A DNA stretch of 64,000 nt from assembly GCF_003944795.1 (NCBI RefSeq), contig NZ_RWBG01000003.1:124001-188000 (forward strand), given 5' to 3'. The DNA comes from Mangrovimonas spongiae (GTDB lineage: Bacteria > Bacteroidota > Bacteroidia > Flavobacteriales > Flavobacteriaceae). Positions 27,103 to 35,713 of this stretch are shown piece after piece. Numbering within the stretch: position 1 is the first letter of the stretch; each line of letters begins with the position of its first letter. Under the pieces are notes generated by a model. It worked only from the letters and a program-made list of their open reading frames with translations, had not been told where the DNA came from and searched no databases. Both the position numbers and the translations under genes were made by a program.

Positions 27103-28893
27103 ATGTCAGCACACGCAGATACTCACGCACACGACGACCACGGGCATCATCATAAAGAAACGTTTATAACTAAATATATATTCAGTCAAGACCATAAAAT
27201 GATTGCCAAACAGTACTTAATTACAGGTACGATTATGGGAATTATTGGGGTTATGATGTCTTTAATGTTCCGTATGCAAATTGCATGGCCAGAACAACCT
27301 AATGTCCTTTTTGAAGCATTATTAGGTAAATGGGCACCAGATGGCGTTATGGACGCTGATATTTATTTAGCATTAGTTACCATTCATGGTACAATAATGG
27401 TATTCTTTGTACTTACAGCAGGATTAAGTGGAACCTTTAGTAACTTATTAATCCCATTACAAATTGGTGCACGAGACATGGCATCAGGGTTCTTAAATAT
27501 GGTATCGTATTGGTTATTCTTCTTATCTAGTGTAATCATGGTATTGTCCTTATTTGTTGAAGCTGGACCAGCAGCAGCAGGATGGACAATTTATCCACCG
27601 TTAAGTGCCTTGCCAATGGCTCAGCCAGGATCTGGTATGGGGATGACATTGTGGTTAGTATCTATGGCTATATTTATTGCGTCCTCTTTATTAGGATCAT
27701 TAAACTACATAGTAACGGTTATTAACCTTAGAACTAAAGGAATGTCAATGACACGTTTACCATTAACTATTTGGGCATTCTTTGTAACAGCAATAATTGG
27801 TGTAGTATCTTTCCCTGTATTACTATCAGCGGCATTATTACTTATCATGGATAGAAGTTTTGGAACATCATTCTTCTTATCAGATATTTTTATTCAAGGT
27901 GAAGTATTACATTACCAAGGTGGTTCTCCTGTATTATTCGAACACCTATTTTGGTTCCTTGGTCACCCAGAAGTATACATTGTATTATTACCAGCATTAG
28001 GAATTACCTCCGAGATTATAGCAACCAACTCGCGTAAGCCAATTTTTGGTTACAGAGCCATGGTAGCATCAATTTTAGCAATTGCTTTCTTATCTACAAT
28101 TGTATGGGGGCACCACATGTTCGTTTCAGGTATGAACCCATTCTTAGGGTCTGTGTTTACCTTTACAACCCTGTTAATTGCTATTCCATCGGCTGTTAAA
28201 GCGTTTAACTATATTACAACACTGTGGAAGGGTAACTTACAAATGAATCCAGCCATGTTGTTTTCTATTGGTTTGGTGTCAACATTTATTACAGGTGGTT
28301 TAACAGGAATTATTTTAGGAGATAGTGCATTAGATATTAACGTACACGATACATACTTTGTAGTAGCTCACTTTCACTTAGTAATGGGTATCTCTGCATT
28401 ATATGGTATGTTTGCAGGAATTTACCATTGGTTCCCTAAAATGTTTGGCAGAATGATGAATAAAAAGCTAGGGTATTTACACTTTTGGATAACAGCAATT
28501 TGTGCCTATGGTGTATTCTTCCCAATGCATTTTATTGGAATGGCAGGTTTACCAAGACGTTATTATACAAACTCTAACTTCCCATTATTTGATGATTTAG
28601 CCAATGTAAACGTTGTTATAACAATATTTGCTTTAGTTGGTGGGGCCTTCCAGTTAGTGTTCTTATATAATTTCTTTGTGAGTATATTCTACGGAAAGAA
28701 AGCCGAGCAAAACCCTTGGAAATCGAATACATTAGAATGGACAACTCCTGTAGAGCACATTCACGGGAACTGGCCAGGTGCAATACCTCATGTACACCGT
28801 TGGGCATACGATTATAGTAAGCCAGGACATGAGTTAGATTTCGTGCCTCAAAATGTTCCAATGAAAGAAGGTGAAGAGGAACTTCAACACTAG
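27103..28893 (+). CDS. coxA: Cytochrome c oxidase subunit I
   Basis: Catalytic subunit of an A-type heme-copper oxidase that reduces oxygen to water and pumps protons. The 596-residue protein has twelve or more membrane helices and the heme and copper ligands in HGTIMVFFV, GHPEVYIVLLP (His-Tyr crosslink motif), WGHHMF and VAHFHLVMG. The N-terminus is unusually His-rich (HADTHAHDDHGHHHKE, residues 4-19). It ends the act-cox operon and is followed by a strong terminator. Subunits III and IV and the assembly factors are encoded about 22 kb away in the window. Confidence 0.96.
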   Translation: MSAHADTHAHDDHGHHHKETFITKYIFSQDHKMIAKQYLITGTIMGIIGVMMSLMFRMQIAWPEQPNVLFEALLGKWAPDGVMDADIYLALVTIHGTIMVFFVLTAGLSGTFSNLLIPLQIGARDMASGFLNMVSYWLFFLSSVIMVLSLFVEAGPAAAGWTIYPPLSALPMAQPGSGMGMTLWLVSMAIFIASSLLGSLNYIVTVINLRTKGMSMTRLPLTIWAFFVTAIIGVVSFPVLLSAALLLIMDRSFGTSFFLSDIFIQGEVLHYQGGSPVLFEHLFWFLGHPEVYIVLLPALGITSEIIATNSRKPIFGYRAMVASILAIAFLSTIVWGHHMFVSGMNPFLGSVFTFTTLLIAIPSAVKAFNYITTLWKGNLQMNPAMLFSIGLVSTFITGGLTGIILGDSALDINVHDTYFVVAHFHLVMGISALYGMFAGIYHWFPKMFGRMMNKKLGYLHFWITAICAYGVFFPMHFIGMAGLPRRYYTNSNFPLFDDLANVNVVITIFALVGGAFQLVFLYNFFVSIFYGKKAEQNPWKSNTLEWTTPVEHIHGNWPGAIPHVHRWAYDYSKPGHELDFVPQNVPMKEGEEELQH

Positions 28894-28929
28894 AACTTAT
28901 ATTTACAAAAGTGAATATTAAAAGATATT

Positions 28930-28963
28930 AAAAAGCCTTTCCGTTTTGGAAAGGCTTTTTCTT
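28930..28963 (+). terminator. Terminator of the act-cox operon
   Basis: AAAAAGCCTTTCC (28930-28942) pairs with GGAAAGGCTTTTT (28948-28960) around GTTTT, giving a 13-base-pair stem with a T-rich tail. It is immediately followed by the predicted ruvB promoter box. Confidence 0.93.
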
Positions 28964-28971
28964 TATCTTTG
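28964..28971 (+). promoter_or_regulatory. -7 element abutting the ruvB start
   Basis: TATCTTTG matches TAnnTTTG and ends only 5 bases before the ruvB ATG at 28977. Transcription would start at or next to the start codon. A TTTG at 28945-28948 lies closer than usual (15-base spacer) and within the terminator stem, so the -33 part is uncertain. Confidence 0.5.
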
Positions 28972-28976
28972 TTTTT

Positions 28977-29999
28977 ATGAATGAAAACCTAGATCCAACA
29001 AACGACAATTTTTCACCAGAAGAGTTAGATGTAGAGAAAAAATTACGTCCCTTGTCGTTTGATGACTTTACAGGACAAGACCAAGTGTTGGAAAACTTAC
29101 AGGTTTTTGTAAAAGCAGCCAACTTAAGAGACGAAGCCTTAGATCACACCTTATTTCATGGCCCTCCAGGATTAGGAAAAACTACGTTGGCTCATATTTT
29201 ATCTAACGAGTTAAGCGTGGGCATTAAAGTTACCTCTGGTCCCGTATTGGATAAACCAGGTGACTTAGCAGGGCTGTTAACTAACTTAGATGAGCGTGAT
29301 GTCCTTTTTATAGACGAAATTCATCGTTTAAGTCCTATTGTAGAAGAGTACTTGTATTCGGCAATGGAAGACTATAAAATAGATATAATGATTGAAACTG
29401 GACCCAATGCGCGTACAGTTCAAATTAACCTGAATCCATTTACATTAGTTGGAGCCACAACACGTTCAGGTTTACTAACATCTCCTATGCGAGCGCGTTT
29501 TGGAATAAGTAGCCGACTTCAGTATTATAATACCGAATTACTAACAACTATAGTCCAGCGTAGTGCCTCAATTTTAGATGTGCCTATCTCTATGGAGGCA
29601 GCTGTAGAAATTGCTGGCAGGAGTAGAGGAACCCCAAGAATAGCTAATGCATTATTACGACGTGTTCGCGATTTCGCCCAAATAAAAGGGAATGGTAAAA
29701 TAGATATCAAAATTGCCAAATTTGCCCTTGAAGCTTTAAATGTAGATGCACATGGTTTAGATGAAATGGATAATAAAATCCTGTCTACTATTATCGATAA
29801 ATTTAAAGGCGGCCCAGTAGGTATTACCACTTTGGCAACAGCGGTTAGCGAAAGTGCTGAAACGATAGAAGAAGTGTACGAGCCTTTCCTTATTCAACAA
29901 GGCTTTATTATGCGTACACCTCGTGGTCGAGAGGTAACCGAACAAGCGTACAAACACCTTGGACGTGTAAAAGGAGGAACACAAGGTGGATTGTTTTAA
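28977..29999 (+). CDS. ruvB: Holliday junction DNA helicase RuvB
   Basis: AAA+ ATPase motor that drives branch migration of Holliday junctions with RuvA. The 340-residue length is typical. Walker A is GPPGLGKTT, Walker B is LFIDEIHRL, sensor 1 is GATTRSGLL, and the C-terminal winged-helix DNA-binding domain ends in [14 protein letters not shown]. ruvA is not adjacent but lies 8 kb downstream in this window. The stop codon overlaps the next gene by one base (TAATG), so the P450 is probably translated from the same message. Confidence 0.97.
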   Translation: MNENLDPTNDNFSPEELDVEKKLRPLSFDDFTGQDQVLENLQVFVKAANLRDEALDHTLFHGPPGLGKTTLAHILSNELSVGIKVTSGPVLDKPGDLAGLLTNLDERDVLFIDEIHRLSPIVEEYLYSAMEDYKIDIMIETGPNARTVQINLNPFTLVGATTRSGLLTSPMRARFGISSRLQYYNTELLTTIVQRSASILDVPISMEAAVEIAGRSRGTPRIANALLRRVRDFAQIKGNGKIDIKIAKFALEALNVDAHGLDEMDNKILSTIIDKFKGGPVGITTLATAVSESAETIEEVYEPFLIQQGFIMRTPRGREVTEQAYKHLGRVKGGTQGGLF

Positions 30000-31339
30000 T
30001 GAATAATCAAAAACAAATACCTGAGGTTTCTACCTTTACCTTTTTAAGGCACGCTATTAACATTCTTAATAATCCGCTACCATTTCATCATAAAAACTTT
30101 AAACGTTATGGCGATACGTTTAAGCTGAATATTGGTTTTGGTAACTATGCTATTTTTTCCCGAGATGCTGCCTTAGCAGAATATGTACTTCAAAAAAACT
30201 GGAAAAATTATACCAAATCACCTATTCAAACAAAGGACCTTGCCAAATATTTAGGAAATGGCTTATTAACTTCTGAAGGCGAACATTGGCGAAAGCAACG
30301 CAAACTCATTCAACCGGCATTTCATAAAAAACATCTCGAAAATTTAATTGCTACCATAAAGGAAACGATTATTGAAGAGCTACATAGTATCCAAACAGGT
30401 ATTGATATGGATGTGCTCCCTTTTTTTAGCGACTTAGCTTTTAAAGTGGTTGTAAAATCGTTGTTTAGTAATGCTGCTTCCGATGCTGAGATTAAAACCC
30501 TTCAGGAAGTGACCGAAGAGAACCAAAACATGTTGGTAAAAGAGTTGCGTCAACCTTATTTAAAATGGTATTTTGAATCTTTTGGGATTATAAAAAAGCA
30601 TTTGTCACGCACCAAAGAATCACGAAACATTCTTCAAGGTATAATTAATAGACGAAAACAATCTAAAATTCAATACAATGATTTGTTGGATATGCTTTTA
30701 AATGCACGTTATGAAGACGGCTCAAGTATGGACAACGACCAACTAATTGATGAAATTTTAGTGCTTTTTGTTGCAGGCCACGAAACAACAGCAAACACAT
30801 TAAGTTTTACAGTACAATTGTTAGCGCAGCACGCCAAGTGGCAAGAAAAAGTTGCTTTAGAGTACCAAACAATTATAAAAAATAAAGATACCGATATATT
30901 AACAGCAGTAACACAATCTCAGCTAGCCAAACAGGTTATTGAAGAGTCCTTACGATTATATCCGCCAGCGTATTTTATAGATCGTGTGAATATACAAGAT
31001 GATGAATTTAATGGTTATCAATTAAAAAAAGGAAGCAGTTTGTTGTTTTCTATTTACGAAATCCACAGACATAAAAACTTATGGGACAATCCTGAAGATT
31101 TTAATCCAAATAGGTTTTCTCCAGATCAAACCAAAAACTATTCATCGCAATACTTTCCGTTTGGCGCCGGTCCAAGAAAATGCATTGGTAATAATTTTGC
31201 CATGTACGAAATGATTATAACTATTTCAGAACTTGTAGTAAAGTACCAAATTCACCCCGTAAACAATTCTATAGACATTAATCCATTAATCACCTTAAAA
31301 CCTAAAAATGCAAAAGTGATATTTATTGATAGAGTTTAA
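29999..31339 (+). CDS. Cytochrome P450
   Basis: Heme-thiolate monooxygenase of 446 residues. The heme-binding motif is FPFGAGPRKCIGN with the proximal ligand Cys395. The I-helix oxygen-activation motif is AGHETTANT and the K-helix ExxR is EESLRLYP. The closest recognisable type is the CYP102/CYP4-like class that often acts on fatty acids, but the substrate is unknown. No redox partner (ferredoxin or reductase) is fused or adjacent. There is no signal peptide, so it should be cytoplasmic. It overlaps ruvB by one base, an unusual neighbour for an oxidative enzyme. Confidence 0.93.
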   Translation: MNNQKQIPEVSTFTFLRHAINILNNPLPFHHKNFKRYGDTFKLNIGFGNYAIFSRDAALAEYVLQKNWKNYTKSPIQTKDLAKYLGNGLLTSEGEHWRKQRKLIQPAFHKKHLENLIATIKETIIEELHSIQTGIDMDVLPFFSDLAFKVVVKSLFSNAASDAEIKTLQEVTEENQNMLVKELRQPYLKWYFESFGIIKKHLSRTKESRNILQGIINRRKQSKIQYNDLLDMLLNARYEDGSSMDNDQLIDEILVLFVAGHETTANTLSFTVQLLAQHAKWQEKVALEYQTIIKNKDTDILTAVTQSQLAKQVIEESLRLYPPAYFIDRVNIQDDEFNGYQLKKGSSLLFSIYEIHRHKNLWDNPEDFNPNRFSPDQTKNYSSQYFPFGAGPRKCIGNNFAMYEMIITISELVVKYQIHPVNNSIDINPLITLKPKNAKVIFIDRV

Positions 31340-31428
31340 ATAGACAGGTTTTCATCTTTTTTTTTAGTATCTTTAATATCTCCCCTACCTATTAATCGCT
31401 TATTAATAAGTAATTAAAACGTTTTGCT

Positions 31429-32508
31429 ATGCCCATTTATATGGATTACCACCATTTCCCTGGTGTTACAGTAGAAGATGTAAAGAAAGGACATATGGCC
31501 GATAAGCAGACCCAAGGTAAGTATGGTGTAAAATACCATCAGTTTTGGGTTAATCAAGAAGCTGGAACTATTTTCTGCTTAATTGAAGGACCAAGCCCAG
31601 AAGCTTGTGAAAAGGTGCATAAAGAGGCTCATGGTAATGTGGCTTGTAATATTGTTGAAGTTGAAGCAGGTCTGATTGATGCATTTATGGGAAAAAACCA
31701 TAAGATTAACCATGGAATTGTTTATTACAACGATGGTAACCTAGATACAGGATTTAGGTTTATTCTTATTGTCGATATCTTGGCAAAAACCCAACAAGCC
31801 AATACAGATGATATAAGTAGGTTTAACGTTCCTACGTTTGCTAGAAATACTGTATTTAAATTGATAAAAGCACATAAAGGCTCTGAAGTAAAAAATATAA
31901 GTGACGATAGTATTATTGCGGTTTTTAATGGAGCTATTGCAGCTTTTGAGTGTGCTTCTAGTATTCAAAATTTATTATCCAAAAAGCAAAATATCGAATT
32001 TAGAATAGGGATGTCAGAAGGTCAACCAGTAACACATAGAGATGGTTTTTTTGAAGACGCCATAGATTTTACGAAACAATTGGCTTTAATGGCTAATAAA
32101 GGAGAAATAATCCTCTCCAAAAACTTTTCTAAATTGCTTGTAGAAAATGGTAGCGAAAACAAAAATACTATAAAAGTTATAAGTGCATCTCAACAAAAAT
32201 TTGTAGAAGACTTTTTTGATTATACAGAGAAAAACCTTTCAGATGAAGCGTTTAATATTACCAATATTAGTCAAAATTTGGGTATAAGTCGCCCACAGCT
32301 TTACAGAAAAATTACAGCATTAACAGGAAGGTCGCCTATCTTGTTCCTTCGTGATATTAAAATGAAGAAAGCCTTATCTTTAATAAAGGAAAATAAACTT
32401 TCCGTCTCTGAAATTGCTTATCAATTAGGCTATTCAAACCCATCTTACTTTACAAAAAAATTTAAGGATAAATATGGCTTATTGCCTTCAAAAATTATTA
32501 TTGCCTGA
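31429..32508 (+). CDS. DUF4242 / cyclase-like / AraC-type regulator (three-domain fusion)
   Basis: A 359-residue protein with three recognisable parts. Residues 1-90 are a DUF4242 domain (MDYHHFPGVTVEDVKKGH, CEKVHKEAHGN), a ferredoxin-like fold whose relatives include a nickel-binding protein. Residues about 105-250 resemble a class III nucleotide cyclase domain (FRFILIVDI, DDSIIAVFNGAIAAFE, FRIGMSEG, ANKGEIILSKNFSKLL), but the usual N-x3-R motif reads DFTKQL, so it is probably a sensor rather than an enzyme. Residues 257-359 are an AraC-family DNA-binding domain with two helix-turn-helix units (ISQNLGISRPQLYRKI, VSEIAYQLGYSNPSYFTKKF). It should be a cytoplasmic regulator, perhaps of the SnoaL-like and FAD oxidoreductase genes downstream. 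Confidence 0.8.
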   Translation: MPIYMDYHHFPGVTVEDVKKGHMADKQTQGKYGVKYHQFWVNQEAGTIFCLIEGPSPEACEKVHKEAHGNVACNIVEVEAGLIDAFMGKNHKINHGIVYYNDGNLDTGFRFILIVDILAKTQQANTDDISRFNVPTFARNTVFKLIKAHKGSEVKNISDDSIIAVFNGAIAAFECASSIQNLLSKKQNIEFRIGMSEGQPVTHRDGFFEDAIDFTKQLALMANKGEIILSKNFSKLLVENGSENKNTIKVISASQQKFVEDFFDYTEKNLSDEAFNITNISQNLGISRPQLYRKITALTGRSPILFLRDIKMKKALSLIKENKLSVSEIAYQLGYSNPSYFTKKFKDKYGLLPSKIIIA

Positions 32509-32810
32509 TAATAATAGACTAATGGATTTGTATCAAATAGATTCAATTTAACTTTACGATTAGTGATTTATTTGAAAGATGATTATTTAAGAAATAATTT
32601 GATGAAGTTAAGCCTCATTTAAAGTAAGTTCTCTCAACTTTTAAGAATATATCCTTCCAGTTCCACGTATTAATTTAGTGCCATAATTAGGCCATAAAAA
32701 AAATATTGGTCATAGCTATATTGAAACATTTGTGATATTCTTTGAATGAAATGAGTTGATGTTTTGTGTTGATTATCAGTAGTTTTGAGTGATTTGAAAA
32801 CCAAAATATT
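32509..32810 (+). other. 302-base intergenic region
   Basis: AT-rich stretch without a convincing gene or terminator. It holds an interrupted inverted repeat, ATTTG-TAT-CAAAT, soon after the regulator stop codon, and a promoter-like TAGTTTTG near its right end. It is the longest gene-free stretch in the window and a natural place for binding of the AraC-type regulator upstream. Confidence 0.5.
32755..32787 (+). promoter_or_regulatory. Possible promoter of the SnoaL-like / FAD oxidoreductase pair
   Basis: GTTG (32755-32758), a 21-base spacer and TAGTTTTG (32780-32787) fit the Bacteroidota form with one mismatch. The ATG follows 23 bases later, at 32811. Confidence 0.4.
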
Positions 32811-33329
32811 ATGAAGGCCAAAATTTCAATATTAAGAAAGTTACTGTTGGTAATCCTGTTCTTAAACGTTCAGTTTCTATTGGCTCAAACCCTTAAAAAT
32901 GATATTTCTCAAAAAGAATATCCATGGGCACAAGAAGAAGTAAAACAAACCATGAAGGCTATAGTGCAAAGTGTTAAAGAAGGTAATGTAGAAAAGTTAA
33001 TCGCTTTTCATGCTTACGGACCAAAATTCACTGAGTTTAAAATGGGTGAAAAACGTGTAGGAAGTGAAGAAAACGAAGCACACGAACGTAAAATATTTGG
33101 GAGTGTTACCGAAATTGTAAAGTTTGATGTAAACGACTTAAAGGTTGCCATATTTTATGATAAGGTAGCTAATGTAACCTTTCATTCCAATTTCCATTTA
33201 AAATTTGGAGATGATTCAGTAATTGTAAATGATCAAATATCGCTACTTTTTGTAAAAGACAATACAGGTAATTGGAAAATTGTACATGAACACCATTCAC
33301 CATTAAAAAATAAAGCCATCAATCATTAA
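32811..33329 (+). CDS. Secreted SnoaL-like (NTF2-fold) protein
   Basis: A 172-residue protein with a signal peptide (about 1-25, LLLVILFLNVQFLLAQ) and an NTF2-like fold of the SnoaL type. The visible pattern is a long first helix with AIVQSVKEGNVEKLIAFHAY, then strands VTFHSNFHLKFGDDSVIVN and the closing WKIVHEHHSPL, as in nuclear-transport-factor-2-like ketosteroid-isomerase relatives. These domains bind small molecules or act as isomerases, but no catalytic assignment is possible. It should be periplasmic. It is followed 35 bases later by an FAD oxidoreductase, so they may be expressed together. Confidence 0.78.
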   Translation: MKAKISILRKLLLVILFLNVQFLLAQTLKNDISQKEYPWAQEEVKQTMKAIVQSVKEGNVEKLIAFHAYGPKFTEFKMGEKRVGSEENEAHERKIFGSVTEIVKFDVNDLKVAIFYDKVANVTFHSNFHLKFGDDSVIVNDQISLLFVKDNTGNWKIVHEHHSPLKNKAINH

Positions 33330-33364
33330 TTAAAAACCAGAAGGCTAACCAAAGCACATGAATT

Positions 33365-34720
33365 ATGAACTATCAAAATTTATCAGGAGAAGTTATTACC
33401 CCACAAAATACCGATTACGATGAGGCACGAGCCATTTATAATGCTATGATAGACAAAAAACCGGCTGTAATAGTAAAATGTAAAAATACTCAAGATGTAG
33501 TAAATGCCGTAAACTATGCTAGAAAAAATAATATAGAGGTTTCCATACGAAGCGGTGGCCACAATGGGGCAGGTTTGGCTTTAGTAGATGATGGTTTGGT
33601 AATAGATTTATCTCAAATGAATGATATTACAGTCAACCCAAATACCAAAACAGCCATTGTAGAGCCCGGAAACACCCTTGCCAATTTAGATGCAGCCACC
33701 CACGAACACGGCTTGGCTTTACCAAGTGGTATTATTGGAACTACAGGTATAGGTGGTATTACTCTTGGAGGTGGTTTGGGTTATTTAAGTAGAAAAGCAG
33801 GCTTAACCATAGATAATCTTTTGGAATGCGAAGTGGTGCTTGCTAATGGAGAGATAGTTACTGCCAATAAAGATATAAACTCTGATTTGTTTTGGGCACT
33901 ACGCGGCGGTGGAGGGAATTTTGGAGTAGTCACTTCTTTTAAGTTTAATTTAATTGACGTTAAAAATGTATATGCTGGGCCTATGTTTTGGCCAATAGAA
34001 CAAGCTAGAGAGGCTATGGAGTTTTATGATAAATTCACAAAAAATGCCTCCAACGATCTTTATGGTTTTTTTGCGTTTTTAATCGTGCCTCCAGCAGCGC
34101 CTTTTCCAGAACACCTTTGGAACCAAAATGTTTGTGGTATTGTTTGGAATTATACAGGTCCAATTGAAAAAGCAGAAGAAGTCTTTAAACCTATTCGTGA
34201 GTTTGGACCACCTGTTTTGGATTTTGTAAGTGAAATTCCTATGACTGCACTAAACACAATGTTCGATGCGTTGTATCCACCAGGTATGCAATGGTATTGG
34301 AAAGCCCACTACATTAAAGAATTAACACCAGAATCTATAAAAATAAATATAGAACATGGCTCAAAAATACCAACCATGCACACAACTACACATTTATACC
34401 CTGTAGATGGCGCGTGTCATGAAGTTTCCAACTCCGAGACTGCTTGGGCAAATAGAGAAGCGCGTTGGGCACAAGTAATTGTAGGTGTAGATCCTAATCC
34501 CGATAAAGCAGATGAAGTAACAAATTGGTGTAAAACCTATTTTGATGCCTTAATACCTCATGCTATGGGTGGTGCCTATGTCAATTTTATGATGAATGAA
34601 GGTCAGGAACGTATAAAAGCAGCATATAAAAATAATTATGAAAAATTGGTTATTGTTAAAACCAAATACGACCCTAATAATTTCTTTCATATTAATCAAA
34701 ATATAAAACCGAAAGGGTAA
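33365..34720 (+). CDS. FAD-binding oxidoreductase, berberine-bridge-enzyme type
   Basis: Flavoprotein of 451 residues in the VAO/PCMH family. The FAD-binding domain shows IRSGGHNGAGLALVDDG, whose His is the usual covalent FAD attachment point. It also shows GIGGITLGGGLGYLSRKAGL. The second attachment Cys of bicovalent members is not evident (ALPSGIIGTTG), so single covalent linkage is more likely. The C-terminus has the berberine-bridge signature YDPNNFFHINQNI. Members oxidise sugars, alkaloids or phenolics; the substrate here is unknown. No signal peptide. It follows the SnoaL-like gene. Confidence 0.9.
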   Translation: MNYQNLSGEVITPQNTDYDEARAIYNAMIDKKPAVIVKCKNTQDVVNAVNYARKNNIEVSIRSGGHNGAGLALVDDGLVIDLSQMNDITVNPNTKTAIVEPGNTLANLDAATHEHGLALPSGIIGTTGIGGITLGGGLGYLSRKAGLTIDNLLECEVVLANGEIVTANKDINSDLFWALRGGGGNFGVVTSFKFNLIDVKNVYAGPMFWPIEQAREAMEFYDKFTKNASNDLYGFFAFLIVPPAAPFPEHLWNQNVCGIVWNYTGPIEKAEEVFKPIREFGPPVLDFVSEIPMTALNTMFDALYPPGMQWYWKAHYIKELTPESIKINIEHGSKIPTMHTTTHLYPVDGACHEVSNSETAWANREARWAQVIVGVDPNPDKADEVTNWCKTYFDALIPHAMGGAYVNFMMNEGQERIKAAYKNNYEKLVIVKTKYDPNNFFHINQNIKPKG

Positions 34721-34738
34721 AAATGTTATTTTAGTGCT

Positions 34739-35662
34739 GTGAATGATAAGCAGCATTATACAAAACTTATAAAAACCGAAGCCAAACGCCTCGGTTTCTT
34801 GTCCTGTGGAATTAGTAAAGCCGAGTTTCTTGAAACAGAAGCACCCAGATTAGAAAAATGGTTAAATAATAATATGAACGGTGAAATGCGTTACATGGAA
34901 AACCATTTCGATAAACGTTTAGACCCAACAAAACTAGTGGAAGGCTCTAAAAGCGTGATTTCCTTATTGCTGAATTATTTTCCTTCGGAAACCCAAAACT
35001 CAGAAAGTTTCAAGTTATCAAAATACGCTTACGGTACCGATTACCACTTTGTAATAAAAGATAAACTCAAATCGCTTTTACAATTTATTCAAGAAGGAAT
35101 TGGCGAAGTTTCAGGCCGTGCCTTTGTCGATTCCGCGCCAGTTTTAGATAAAGCTTGGGCGGCAAAATCTGGTTTGGGTTGGATAGGAAAACATAGCAAT
35201 TTACTTACGCAACAAGTCGGATCCTTTTATTTTATCGCTGAACTTATTATCGATTTAGAACTCGATTACGATACCCCAACTACCAACCATTGTGGTACTT
35301 GTACAGCTTGTATAGATGCTTGTCCAACTGAAGCTATTGTTGAACCTTACGTGGTAGATGGCAGTAAATGTATTTCGTATTTAACTATCGAGCTAAAAGA
35401 AAACATCCCAACCGAATTTAAAGACAAGATGGACGATTGGATGTTTGGTTGCGATGTGTGTCAAGACGTTTGCCCTTGGAATCGCTTTTCAAAGCCACAT
35501 AGCGAGCCACTATTCAATCCTCATCCCGAACTTTTAGACATGTCAAAAAAAGATTGGGAAGAGATTACCGAAGACACCTTTAGAAAGGTGTTTAAAAAAT
35601 CAGCAGTAAAACGTACTAAATTTTCAGGATTAACTCGTAACATTGATTTCTTAAAAGATTAG
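34739..35662 (+). CDS. queG: Epoxyqueuosine reductase QueG
   Basis: Cobalamin-dependent iron-sulfur enzyme that carries out the last step of queuosine formation in tRNA. The 307-residue protein has the N-terminal family region ([14 protein letters not shown]), the motif [10 protein letters not shown] and two 4Fe-4S clusters, [12 protein letters not shown] and [13 protein letters not shown]. It lacks the C-terminal HEAT-like extension of longer QueG proteins. The start is a GTG at 34739; no ATG fits in frame nearby. It begins 18 bases after the FAD oxidoreductase and may share its transcript. Confidence 0.95.
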   Translation: MNDKQHYTKLIKTEAKRLGFLSCGISKAEFLETEAPRLEKWLNNNMNGEMRYMENHFDKRLDPTKLVEGSKSVISLLLNYFPSETQNSESFKLSKYAYGTDYHFVIKDKLKSLLQFIQEGIGEVSGRAFVDSAPVLDKAWAAKSGLGWIGKHSNLLTQQVGSFYFIAELIIDLELDYDTPTTNHCGTCTACIDACPTEAIVEPYVVDGSKCISYLTIELKENIPTEFKDKMDDWMFGCDVCQDVCPWNRFSKPHSEPLFNPHPELLDMSKKDWEEITEDTFRKVFKKSAVKRTKFSGLTRNIDFLKD

Positions 35663-35683
35663 AGTTTAATTCTGTAGGATTAC

Positions 35684-35691
35684 TACATTTG
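35684..35691 (+). promoter_or_regulatory. -7 element before the malic enzyme gene
   Basis: TACATTTG matches TAnnTTTG and lies 22 bases before the ATG at 35714. The -33 box is not clear. Confidence 0.4.
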
Positions 35692-35713
35692 TATAACATA
35701 TTTAAAACTATTT

